Shown here in pieces: positions 1 through 7,657 of a DNA stretch of 9,710 nucleotides. The DNA is from Deltaproteobacteria bacterium (GTDB taxonomy: Bacteria > Desulfobacterota > Desulfarculia > Adiutricales > Adiutricaceae). A program made the translations under genes and the position numbers. The stretch covers positions 1 to 9,710 of the forward strand of contig JAIRZX010000152.1 in assembly GCA_031267005.1 (NCBI GenBank). Direction: 5' to 3'. The notes under the pieces are model-generated. The model was not told the DNA's origin and searched no databases. It saw only the letters and a list, made by a program, of their open reading frames with translations. How positions within the stretch are numbered: position 1 is the first letter of the stretch; the number at the start of each line of letters is the position of its first letter.

Positions 1-26
1 CACTGGTCCGGACGCGAGTTCCAGAC

Positions 27-1820
27 ATGACCCTCAAACTTAAAATCGGACTCGGATTCACCGCAGTCTGCCTTATTTTCGTGATATTGAACGCGATAAC
101 GCTAGCCGAGCTCCGGTTCATCGTGAGCGGCGCCGAAGTGCTCCGCGAGGACATCGTTCCCAATAACGACAACGCCGCGCAGCTCCTTTACTCCGTCGCG
201 ATGACCGGGCAGAGCGTACTGGTTTACACCGCCTCAGGGGAACAGAAGGCCTGGGACAGGGCCGTCGAGCTCACCGCCGAAAACGACCGGCTCCTGGGGC
301 TCCTCAGGGACGGGCTGTCCCGGGAGGGCGCGGACTCGGAGATATCGGGGTTCCTCGCCCAGGCGTCGGCCCACTACGCCTCCTACAAGGAAACCTACGG
401 GCAGATGCCCAAGGTGATCTCCGACTCCCAGACGGACTGGGCAGCCGTCCGGGACGCGTACCTGGCCTTCCAGGCGGCTTTGGAGAAGTTCAAGGCCCCG
501 ATGCTCGAGAGGCTGAACTCCCTCTTCGACAGCCACGCCCCGGCGGCGGAACTGAGGCACACCTACGACGAGGTGGTGCAGACCGAGAACCTCGCCATCA
601 TGGGCGGGGCCTTCTACGCGAGCCTCCTGCAGGGGCTCTACACCGGCGACGCCCAACTCCTCGACCAGGCGCTCACGAAGGCGGACCAGCTCCTCGAGAC
701 CCTGTCCAAGCTCCAGCAGGACCCCTCCCTCCGCTCCAGCGCCGACTCCCTCCGGGCCATAGCGTCCTCCGTCGGAACCTGCCGCGCGAGCGCCACCGCC
801 ATGCGCGAGCAAATGCTGGTCGTCCGGGACAACGCCGCGTCCAGGGGGGCCGAGCGCGACGGCATGATAACGGCCATGACTCGGCTCTCCGAGGCGATGA
901 GCCATAAAACCTACGGCTTCGCGGACTCGGTCCTCACCACCGTGAACAGGGCCTGGGTCCTCATCGTCACCGGCGGCGTCGTGGGGATCCTGCTGACGGT
1001 CATCCTTTCCTGGCTCATCGTCAGGAGCATCGTCGGCGGCGTGGCGAACATAGTGGATCTCCTGAACCAGGGCTCGGTGGAGGTCGAGAACACCTCGGGC
1101 GACCTCTCCGGCTCCTCGCGCAGGGTGGCGGAAGGCGCCGCCGAGAACGCCGCCTCCCTGGAAGAGACCTCGGCCGCCCTGGAGGAGTTGAGCTCCATGA
1201 CCAAGCGCAACAGCGACAACGCCAGGGAGGCCCAGAACCTCATGGTGCTCGCCACCGGTTCGGTCAGCTCCTCTTCCAAGTCCATGGAAAAGGTGATGGG
1301 GGCCATGGAAAACATCGCCCAGTCCGGCTCCGAGATAGGCAAGATCATAAAGACCATAGACGAGATAGCCTTCCAGACCAACCTCCTGGCCCTGAACGCC
1401 GCCGTCGAGGCCGCCCGGGCGGGCGAGGCGGGCGCGGGCTTCGCCGTGGTGGCGGACGAGGTCAGGAACCTCGCCATCCGCTCGGCCGACGCGGCCAAGA
1501 ACACCTCTTCCCTGATAGCCCAAACCATCGGCAACATCACCCTCGGAGGCGATCTCGTCCGCGCCACCTCCGGTGACTTCAGGACCTTGGGGGACGAGGT
1601 CGACAAGCTCTCGCAAATACTGGACGAGGTGGCCGAGGCCTCCCGCGAGCAGGCCCAGGGCCTCAGCCAGATAAGCATCGCCGTAACGCAGATGGACAAG
1701 GTCACCCAGACCAACGCCGCGGTGGCCCAGCACACCGCCGAGGCCTCGAACTCCTTGACCGAGCAGGTCGAGCACTTCGAGGACACCGTGCGCTCCTTAA
1801 ACCAGATGGTGCACGGCTGA
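27..1820 (+). CDS. Methyl-accepting chemotaxis protein with large helical periplasmic sensor (MCP-1)
   Basis: Transmembrane chemoreceptor of 597 residues that would signal through CheW/CheA to the flagellar motor. TM1 lies at about residues 8-27. A mostly helical periplasmic region of about 280 residues follows, twice the size of a classical four-helix-bundle sensor and close to helical bimodular (HBM) domains; the HBM assignment is inference. TM2 is at about 310-332. The cytoplasmic part begins directly with SIVGGV and shows no clear HAMP domain. A methylation-type motif AASLEETSAA (375-384) and the hallmark hairpin tip EIAFQTNLLALNAAVEAARAGE (446-467, core residues) identify the MCP signalling domain. 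The C-terminus ends QMVHG, so there is no NWETF-type CheR tether. The ATG at 27 gives a TM1 beginning with a short basic MTLKLK leader; only a weak GCGAG (14-18) precedes it. It is a paralogue of the receptor at 7695-9479. The ligand is unknown. Confidence 0.96.
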   Translation: MTLKLKIGLGFTAVCLIFVILNAITLAELRFIVSGAEVLREDIVPNNDNAAQLLYSVAMTGQSVLVYTASGEQKAWDRAVELTAENDRLLGLLRDGLSREGADSEISGFLAQASAHYASYKETYGQMPKVISDSQTDWAAVRDAYLAFQAALEKFKAPMLERLNSLFDSHAPAAELRHTYDEVVQTENLAIMGGAFYASLLQGLYTGDAQLLDQALTKADQLLETLSKLQQDPSLRSSADSLRAIASSVGTCRASATAMREQMLVVRDNAASRGAERDGMITAMTRLSEAMSHKTYGFADSVLTTVNRAWVLIVTGGVVGILLTVILSWLIVRSIVGGVANIVDLLNQGSVEVENTSGDLSGSSRRVAEGAAENAASLEETSAALEELSSMTKRNSDNAREAQNLMVLATGSVSSSSKSMEKVMGAMENIAQSGSEIGKIIKTIDEIAFQTNLLALNAAVEAARAGEAGAGFAVVADEVRNLAIRSADAAKNTSSLIAQTIGNITLGGDLVRATSGDFRTLGDEVDKLSQILDEVAEASREQAQGLSQISIAVTQMDKVTQTNAAVAQHTAEASNSLTEQVEHFEDTVRSLNQMVHG

Positions 1821-1870
1821 ACCGGGCCTTGCGCTAACGCGCGGAGGGGCCAGGCCGCCCGCCGAATCCG

Positions 1871-1907
1871 CCCCGCCGCCCGCGCCAGGGCGGCGGGGCT
1901 TTTTTTT
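1871..1907 (+). terminator. Rho-independent terminator of MCP-1
   Basis: A perfect 11-bp stem (CCCCGCCGCCC at 1871-1881 with GGGCGGCGGGG at 1888-1898) closes a 6-nt loop, followed by C and eight T residues (1900-1907). It lies 51 bp after the MCP-1 stop codon and points the right way, so MCP-1 is probably the last gene of its transcript. Confidence 0.93.
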
Positions 1908-2160
1908 GGCTCCTCCGGCAGCGGAAGCCCACGTTTCGCAAGCTTCCCCCGCGCTCCTCCCGCCCAGCCCCCAGCTTCCGCCAAGGGCGCTCCCGCCATC
2001 CCCGAGCGTATTCAAGCGCTTCCCCGCGTTCCGTTCCGTTCCGTTCCACTCCACTCCGCCGAACTCGACTGCGCTCCGGGCGCGTCCCGTCCCTTCACCG
2101 CGAGAAGCTTTTTTACTATACTGCGATTCCCTTCCATAACCTTCCAGACGAGATCTCGTT
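1908..2160. other. GC-rich intergenic stretch without a gene
   Basis: Continues from the MCP-1 terminator into the AT-rich island. Short open frames exist on both strands, but they are low-complexity (Pro/Ser on +, Gly/Arg/Ala on -) and lack ribosome binding sites or recognisable motifs. The one clear structure is the pentanucleotide repeat annotated separately. This may be eroded former coding DNA, but no family can be read from it. Confidence 0.5.
2028..2057. repeat. Pentanucleotide tandem repeat (GTTCC)4(ACTCC)2
   Basis: Four exact GTTCC units (2028-2047) are followed by two ACTCC units (2048-2057), six in-register pentamers in all. The tract sits in non-coding DNA, so copy-number slippage would not shift a gene. 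It is a candidate strain-variable microsatellite. Confidence 0.85.
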
Positions 2161-2790
2161 CCAGCCGATTGTTGCAACACGTTAGTAGTTATTGTATGAT
2201 ATACAAGTCATAATATAACAGAAAAATTATATCAGATATCAAATCCACAACTTATAATTAAATATTCGCGATATGCGTTATAAATTTTAAATATTTACCT
2301 TCGATCTGAACCAATAATGTTATTGCCGGGTTGGTTTGTCCCATTTTTTGCTGGGTTGTTTTTTCCAAAATCTGCTGGCAGCTTGTCCAAAATATGAATG
2401 TTGGCCTCAACTGGTTCAATGACGAACTATGATCCCGGAAATGAACAGCCGTTGCGAGGGAGTCGGTCCGTTACCCCCCCTCCCCGGCACAGAGGATGTC
2501 ACCCCGGAAGCACCAGATGCATTTCTCATTACCCCCTATAGGGCCCGTCGTTAGCCGCAGACACCTTAATTGAAATTATTTTTCCCGTCGGCAATGTGTT
2601 TGGACAGGCTCTTCGGCAAATTTTTGACAAACCTTTCCGTCAATTCCCGGAAAATCAACCAGTCAGCAAAAAAATACAATATGTTTCATCGAAAAATGCC
2701 TAATATTATTTCAGCCAGTATTTATTTCAAGCTCAGAATAATTGACTCGTTACGCGAGTACTAAACTGTTGATTCCGATGCGAAAACTTG
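2161..2790. other. AT-rich gene-free island
   Basis: Composition drops abruptly from GC-rich to strongly AT-rich near 2160 and recovers near 2790. The first 150 bp are almost pure A/T (for example around 2190-2300), and T-runs occur near 2344 and 2360. A GC-rich patch with a C-run lies near 2477-2483. A 64-residue frame at 2570-2764 starts with TTG, has no ribosome binding site and looks spurious. Possible roles are a regulatory or nucoid-protein-bound region, an insertion scar, or decayed foreign DNA; the sequence does not decide between them. Confidence 0.5.
2769..2787. repeat. Flanking short direct repeat, downstream copy
   Basis: TTGATTCCGATGCGAAAAC here matches TTGATTCCGCTGCGAAAAAC at 4960-4979, with one substitution and one extra A. 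The two copies lie in the same orientation on either side of the AAA-ATPase gene, about 0.27 kb past its stop and 0.1 kb before its start. They could be remnants of an insertion or attachment event, or copies of a regulator site. Confidence 0.5.
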
Positions 2791-3059
2791 AGGCGCCCCC
2801 CGAATAATTTTCGGAGGTTACCGGGCAGTCTTTCCGTAAAGCCTTCGGAAACGCCCCCCCGGACTCCTGGCAGTTTCGTTATTCGGTGGCGCTGGGCCTG
2901 GCCTGCGCCTGCGGTTACAACTTCCGGCCGGAAAGCCCCGGAGCTTCGTCTTTTCCTCAATCGCCGCGAAGGGCGCCGGTCCGTCTTCGGGAAACGGGGC
3001 CTGGAGGCACTCAAAGGACTCCAGCAAAAAACGGCGCGTCCTTTCGGAAGGGCGCTTGT
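2791..3059. other. GC-rich non-coding stretch downstream of the AAA-ATPase gene
   Basis: All frames here are short, overlapping and unlike known proteins. It contains a perfect 12-bp palindrome TTCCGGCCGGAA (2922-2933) and a small CCGAA/TTCGG hairpin (2800-2814). No hairpin followed by a T-run was found on the minus strand, so termination of the AAA-ATPase transcript is unassigned. Confidence 0.4.
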
Positions 3060-4850
3060 CTACCCCAAGCCGTCCCCGGAGGAGGGCGGGGAGGTTACGC
3101 ATGTCCCGGCATTAATCATTAAGGACGTCTCGCGGCCGTTCCTCTCGAAGATACAACCTACTATGTTCCTCTCCTCATTGCCGATGGCAAGAGACACCAG
3201 GACTGGCGTTTCCGAGGCGCCTCCGTAACCCCTCAGGTGAATCTGGTCCAATCCGGCCCTTGCCGCCCTTGCCGCGCTCTTGGCGTTTTTCGTGATTTTC
3301 AGTTCCAGAACGTACGTCATGGAGCCGCAGACAACTTCCAGATCAAGACGGCCGCGGTTCTCCGGTTTCTCGGGGGTGACTTTAGCCCCGGCCATCCACA
3401 GGCAGGTTTGCAGCATGGAACGGTAGTAGCTCTCGCCCTTTTCCTTTTGGAGCTTCTCCGCCAGCTTCGCCGCCTTGCTCTCGTCCGACGGTTCAAGGCC
3501 GTCCCCGCCGGATATCCTGCGGATGATTTTCTTGAGTGACCTGACCAGCGGAACTCTGTTCGCTTCCAAGTGATCACGGTAATGAATGCCCGCAAGAAGC
3601 TTAAACAGGACGTTTACCATGCCAGCGATATCGCCGGATGCCAGTCGATAACCAAGTTCCCGTCCGGATTCGTCGATGCCCTCCCAGTCGGAGGTGAAGT
3701 TTTCCATAAACAGCGTTGAAATCGCCTCCCGTACCTCGGTGTTGGGATAATCCAGGAGATACGCCCCCTCGACTTTGGCCCGGAGGGTCAAGTAGCCCGA
3801 TTGGTAGAGGAAGCCTGCCGGAGAAGTGGCGTCGATTTCCCCTGGAGCTCTAGCCCGACTGTATTTCATTTTTTGTCCCTGGAACTGGTCAACCGTAAGC
3901 GCCTTATCCCGCAGGAATTTTCTTACGACGGTGTTAGATCCCGATTCCATCCAAAAATTCCCGAATTCTTTCTCCGCGAAGAAAGAAATGACGGAAAAAG
4001 GATTGTACACCTCGTTTTTTCCGTCAAAGGAGAACCCGTCGTAATAATCCTTGATTTTATTTATTAGCACTTCTTCGCTCGTCTTGAACTCAAGAGCGGT
4101 GTGGGTTATGAAATGAGCGAAATTCGCCTTGAGCTCTTCATGGGTATAACCCATGAAAGCGCTGAAATCTGAAAAAAGGGAAATGTCACGTAGGTTGTTA
4201 AGCCTGGAAAACACGCCCATCCTGGAAAACTTAGTGACTCCGGTAATGAAGGCGAACTTGATGTGCTGTTCTTCTGCTTTTATCCGCGTGTAAAAATCTT
4301 GCATGACGATCCGCGTATCCGCAAGTAAATTCTTATCAAAAGCAAGTTTATCCCTGCCGACAAGGTTTATGACGGGGGCGTCGTACTCGTCCAAAAGGAG
4401 GACTGCCTTTTGTCCGCTCGCCTCATGTACATCCCGAATGAGTCGAGAAAAGGCATTTGCGGAATTAGCGCCGCGCAAGGATACTTGATGCCGCTTGGCA
4501 ACAATTCCAAGGAGATCCATTATTTCGTCTTGCAAGTTTTCCTTGCTGTCGTTGCCAACCACAGCGGACATGTCCAGCCTGATGACGGGGGAGACTGCAA
4601 AGTTAGGGGAGCACATATCTTTCTCGACTGCGAGTCCCTGGAAAAGATCTTTGCGGCCCGAAAAGAAGGCATCGAGCGTATTTACAGTAAGAGACTTGCC
4701 GAAACGGCGGGGCCGAGCGCAAAAGACGAACTTGCCGGCCTTCTCGAGGTCGGCGATATACTTCGTCTTGTCGACGTAGACTGCCTGTTTTTCCCTAAGG
4801 TCTTCAAAGTCGGCCAGCCCTAGGGGAAGAACCGGTAAATCCTGGGTCAT
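3060..4850 (-). CDS. AAA-ATPase-like protein with C-terminal PD-(D/E)XK nuclease domain
   Basis: A cytosolic protein of the AAA-ATPase_like (PF09820) plus PDDEXK_9/DUF1703 (PF08011) architecture. Numbering is from an upstream in-frame TTG (4880): LPLGLADFEDLRE..YVDKT (17-39) is the family N-terminus; RPRRFGKSL (56-64) is the Walker-A-like loop; VLLLDEYDAP (160-169) is Walker B; FITGVTKFS (211-219), YYDGF (279-283) and GFLYQSGYLT (356-365) are further family landmarks. GRLDL (510-514) and VLELK (524-528) supply the nuclease-fold D and E-x-K residues. About 440-485 holds a basic, Lys/Glu-rich insertion. The ATG at 4850 is preferred because the family motif begins about seven residues after it; neither start has a clear Shine-Dalgarno. 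All key residues are intact, so the gene is probably functional. Its GC content is visibly lower than that of the receptors, consistent with transfer. The biological role of this family is not established. Confidence 0.9.
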   Translation of the reverse strand: MTQDLPVLPLGLADFEDLREKQAVYVDKTKYIADLEKAGKFVFCARPRRFGKSLTVNTLDAFFSGRKDLFQGLAVEKDMCSPNFAVSPVIRLDMSAVVGNDSKENLQDEIMDLLGIVAKRHQVSLRGANSANAFSRLIRDVHEASGQKAVLLLDEYDAPVINLVGRDKLAFDKNLLADTRIVMQDFYTRIKAEEQHIKFAFITGVTKFSRMGVFSRLNNLRDISLFSDFSAFMGYTHEELKANFAHFITHTALEFKTSEEVLINKIKDYYDGFSFDGKNEVYNPFSVISFFAEKEFGNFWMESGSNTVVRKFLRDKALTVDQFQGQKMKYSRARAPGEIDATSPAGFLYQSGYLTLRAKVEGAYLLDYPNTEVREAISTLFMENFTSDWEGIDESGRELGYRLASGDIAGMVNVLFKLLAGIHYRDHLEANRVPLVRSLKKIIRRISGGDGLEPSDESKAAKLAEKLQKEKGESYYRSMLQTCLWMAGAKVTPEKPENRGRLDLEVVCGSMTYVLELKITKNAKSAARAARAGLDQIHLRGYGGASETPVLVSLAIGNEERNIVGCIFERNGRETSLMINAGTCVTSPPSSGDGLG

Positions 4851-4912
4851 TTGGTTCGCATTCCGGCTTTGGGCCTTCAAGATGGTTGAGGCGTCAGAAT
4901 TGCCATTCCTAA

Positions 4913-4941
4913 TTTATACAACATTCCTGATTGTTGATCAA
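4913..4941 (-). promoter_or_regulatory. Sigma70-type promoter for the AAA-ATPase gene
   Basis: Read on the minus strand, TTGATC (4936-4941) and TATAAA (4913-4918) are separated by exactly 17 nt. This gives 4/6 and 5/6 matches to the -35 and -10 consensus boxes. A start site near 4905 would give a leader of about 55 nt to the ATG at 4850, or about 25 nt to the alternative TTG at 4880. The tandem repeats at 4944-4973 lie immediately upstream of the -35 box, where an activator could bind. Confidence 0.6.
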
Positions 4942-4943
4942 TT

Positions 4944-4979
4944 CTTGATTCCGCTGCTCTTGATTCCGCTGCGAAAAAC
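4944..4979. repeat. Two 15-bp tandem repeats plus upstream copy of the flanking repeat
   Basis: CTTGATTCCGCTGCT (4944-4958) and CTTGATTCCGCTGCG (4959-4973) are adjacent and differ only in the last base. The second unit runs on into the copy (4960-4979) of the element also found at 2769-2787. The position, just upstream of the -35 box of the AAA-ATPase promoter, suits a regulator binding site. The presence of a further copy beyond the gene's far end suits a cassette boundary instead. Confidence 0.65.
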
Positions 4980-5107
4980 CAGCCGCCCGCCCGGAGCAGT
5001 ACGCTCCATGGGGGAGGGGATGGCCATAGCTCCCCCGGCTGAGAGGTCGATTCGAGCTTCAAAAACGATCCGGGCGCATCTCCGCAGTTGCTGACCGCGC
5101 AGCCGGG

Positions 5108-5185
5108 CTGGCGGCCCGGAAAATTCTATTTTTAGCGAATGTTCTGACTGTCAACTTGCTGTCAAATTCCGGTCCGGGCCGCCAG
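5108..5185. repeat. 13-bp perfect inverted repeat
   Basis: CTGGCGGCCCGGA (5108-5120) is the exact reverse complement of TCCGGGCCGCCAG (5173-5185). After one mismatch, three more pairs extend the stem outward. The intervening 52 nt are AT-richer and contain CTGTCAA twice about 11 bp apart. There is no T-run after either arm, so this is not a normal intrinsic terminator. It lies just beyond the 3' end of the decayed transposase and may belong to the element's end or be a separate palindromic repeat. Confidence 0.7.
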
Positions 5186-5237
5186 GCCGTTGGCCCTGAT
5201 ACACGCCCGAAGAGTCCCGGGCCAGACGCCTGTGACT

Positions 5238-6570
5238 CTAGCACTGGATCCGGAAGTTGAAGATCCTCATGATGTCCAAGCCGACCGGCTTCATCCAGTT
5301 CGCGGCGTCCGCCTTGCGGTTCCCCCGCAGCCTCAGCCCGCCGCCCTTCCGGTCCCTTTTCCACCCGCTCGCGGCGCCCTCGACGCCGCCGCGCCGCTCG
5401 GCCGGCGCCGCGTTTTCCGGCCGCCCGTTCCAGGCGCGGTTCCTGACGATCTTAAGGCTTGCCGGGCTGCGCCTCATCCCGCAGGCGCCCCGCGTCCCTA
5501 AGCTTCACGGGGCGCCCCCCCGCGTTGGCTGCCAGCGCGGGCGGCCCTGCCGAAATAGACGTTCACGGCGTCCCCGCCCTTGCCCAAGGCCGCCGATACG
5601 GCCTTCCGGACCTGCGGGCACTTAGGTCGCGGCGCCATTGCCGTCCGTCTTGAACTCCCCGGGGGAGAACCTGTCCTCGGCCTCCCCCCCGCCGTCGCCC
5701 GAGGGTTCTCCAGGCCTCCGCGCGCCGAGGCGGCATGTCGGCACCGTGCCCGGCGGCGGGTTCGCGGTTGCGGGGAGCGTTGCGGGCGTTGTCGGCCAAG
5801 ATGCTTTTCGCCTTGATCCCCAGCGTCTCCAGGCGTGCGGCGAGGTGCTCGACGCCGCTGGCGCCGCTTGCATGGGCCCCTGCGGAAGCTGCGCGGAGCC
5901 CGGGATTTGGGCTTGGCTCGAGCGTGTTCTTCTTCGACCCGCCGCGGGACTTAGGCGATGCGGACCTTGAGGCCTTTCTCCTTGTGGCCCGGGCAGGTCG
6001 CCCCCGTGTCGCGGGGGGCTGGAGGCTGTCGGCGGCGGCCTCCTTGGAATCCCTGGGCGGGACCGCTGGCCCGGCACCGTCCGTCCCGGGGACCGCGACG
6101 CGCCGCTCGGCGAGTTGCCTTTCGAGGCTACGGAACGGGGACAGGCCGCAGACGGGAGGGTCGTTCCGGAACTCGCCGACGTTCGCCGCGACGTCGCGGG
6201 CCGTCCGGCCGAGCATGCGGCGCTTCTCCTTGCGGGGCGCCCGGGCGAAGTTATCGCAGCCGACCAGCAGGAGCCTGTCGCGCCTGCTCCGGCCCTCCGG
6301 ATCACCGGGTCCAGGCCGCGCTCCGCCAAAGGGCGCGCCTTCGGGAGCCCCTCGCGGAGAGGGAGAGGCGCTCCTGGAAAGACGCGCCCCCGGCCCCGAG
6401 GTCCTTGACCTTGGAGCGGACGGCGGGGGAGCCGGGGCGGACGTTCTCCGCCTTCACGCAGTACACCCTGCGGAAGCGGCGCTTGATCGACAGGGGGGCG
6501 AGCCAGGGCCAGCCGACATCCTGGAACTTCTTCCTGAAGTCGTACCCGTCGATTCCTGGACTTAACAACC
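5238..6570 (-). pseudogene. Decayed IS1182-type DDE transposase
   Basis: The protein can be followed only by switching frames on the minus strand. Near 6285-6170, GCDNFARAPRKEKRRML followed by VGEFRND matches the YGYxNRxRSSRRLERE...ISEFRRD region of IS1182 N-termini, and VAVPGTDG (6099-6076) matches the VAVDGTK motif, with its first D replaced by P. LETLGIKAKSILADN (5829-5788) keeps the second catalytic Asp region, and PPRR follows. The frame then shifts: RFSPGEFKTDG, next KCPQVRKAV...VYFGRAARAG (the C-terminal CP motif, cysteines lost), then RPVKLRDAGRLRDE, and finally RR.GVEG..SGWK...LRGN.K...DIMRIFNF, ending at the stop at 5238. At least three frameshifts and a likely internal deletion make it non-functional. 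The 5' limit is uncertain. Family is from remembered motifs, not a search. Confidence 0.72.
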
Positions 6571-7561
6571 CGTCAGTAACGCCAAACAGCGCTCTGGGTA
6601 CCATCCTGAATTTTCCCTCCCGTTCTCCGCGCGCGGGGTTCATTTCTCGAATATACGCCGCCGTTGCCTCTGTCCTGCCGCAAACCGGGCTCCCGGCAAA
6701 GGCCAAGTGTATCTCCCTAAAAAAGCCCCAGGCCAACGCGCGTCCGGACTGGCGGCGTACGCTTCGGCATACCCAAAAAAACCTGTTAGAACGCAACTCG
6801 TTTATTCAGGCGGGGTCGCCGAGGCGGCTTTACGCGTCCCGGGCCTTTTTGGCGCCTCACGGAAAACGGCCCAGGACTGAAGTTGCCAAACGCTTGGTTA
6901 AATGCGCGGCAGATTACTCTTGTCACGCGCGAAGGCGCGCGAGTTTCCTAATGCGTTTCGACAATGCCATCCCAGATCGAACTGGCATGCCGCGAATTAA
7001 GTCATCCAAAATATTACCGGAAACGTCGGCATTTCCTGACATTTCACCTTTCGGGGCCTTCAGATCAGCCATCCACGTCAGGCGCGTTTCCGAAACACAA
7101 CAGTACCCTCACTGCGCAGTAACTTGGCGCGGCAGGTAAAATTCAGTCAATTCCCCCCTTTCAAGCTCCACGGAACTCGGCGCTGTTAATTAGAAGGAGC
7201 GTAAGTTGCGTATCAACTGCATAAAAACAAAATTTCGATAATACAATCATATATTTTTTTGGTTTTATCAAATATTCACTTTGGTTTATACTGATTTGTT
7301 TGATTTTGGATTTAAAAATTTCATCTGTTTCTATATACTTGTTTAGAGCCGGAGGAAGCCCCCGTGAAGCCGGATTGGCTAAGGGTACGCCTTTCCAGCC
7401 GTTCAGCACATAATGGCATGACGCCATCAGCCAGCTTCGGTTAAACCCCGCATCGGACTTTCAAGGGCAACCGGCTGCCGGTCGTTTCCGGCCTTCCCCC
7501 GCCCGCCCGTCCGTTCCGGCGTCCGGGCGCGTGAACCCCCGGGGCCCGCTCCCGCCCCCGC
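6571..7561. other. Long gene-free stretch with a second AT-rich patch
   Basis: No supported gene lies here. The first 230 bp are open on the minus strand in the frame that continues into the transposase remnant and may be its eroded 5' end or the rest of the insertion element. A 49-residue frame (6923-7072, minus) has no ribosome binding site or recognisable motif. About 7190-7345 is strongly AT-rich, like the island at 2161-2790. The 88-residue minus frame at 7161-7427 spans this patch and mixes AT-driven Lys/Ile/Asn runs with unrelated ends, so it looks fortuitous. A small ACCGG/CCGGT hairpin occurs at 7470-7482. Confidence 0.45.
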
Positions 7562-7614
7562 ACGAAGATATCCCCCCCCCACGAGGATATCCCCCCGCGG
7601 AGGATATTGCGAAG
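7562..7614. repeat. Tandem GARGATAT repeats upstream of MCP-2
   Basis: Three copies of the core GA[A/G]GATAT start at 7564, 7583 and 7600, spaced 19 and 17 bp. The first two are each preceded by AC and followed by C-runs of nine and six bases, giving nearly identical 16-bp units; the third lacks the C-run. They end about 80 bp before the MCP-2 start codon. Spacing near two helical turns suits a multimeric regulator binding the promoter region, but no regulator family can be named. Confidence 0.65.
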
Positions 7615-7657
7615 CACCACCCCTGCGGCTGCTTTCCCGCCAGCCGCTTACGCCCTA

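Noticed and set aside
234..1775. 513-residue open frame antisense to MCP-1
   Set aside because: It is rich in Gly/Val/His/Leu and is created by the GC-rich codon bias of the receptor on the other strand. It has no recognisable domain.
2570..2764. 64-residue plus-strand frame in the AT-rich island
   Set aside because: TTG start, no ribosome binding site, composition explained by AT-rich DNA, and no known motif.
2818..3122. Overlapping small frames downstream of the AAA-ATPase stop codon, considered as a C-terminal extension or accessory gene
   Set aside because: The PD-(D/E)XK domain is already complete before the stop at 3060, and none of these frames has family-like sequence.
5735..6565. 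276-residue plus-strand open frame
   Set aside because: It overlaps other long frames on both strands in GC-rich decayed DNA, with no motif and biased composition.
6923..7072. 49-residue minus-strand frame considered as a possible antitoxin or small protein
   Set aside because: No ribosome binding site, no partner gene, no recognisable fold; it may be a fragment of eroded DNA.
5958..7139. 393-residue plus-strand open frame
   Set aside because: Arg/Pro/Ser-rich low-complexity sequence opposite the transposase remnant. The transposase motifs are on the minus strand.
7161..7427. 88-residue minus-strand frame
   Set aside because: It crosses a composition boundary, has no clear ribosome binding site, and its Lys/Ile/Asn-rich middle follows from the AT-rich patch.
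7561..7614. CRISPR-like array
   Set aside because: The repeats are about 16 bp with spacing of 17-19 bp, so there is no room for spacers, and no cas genes are present.
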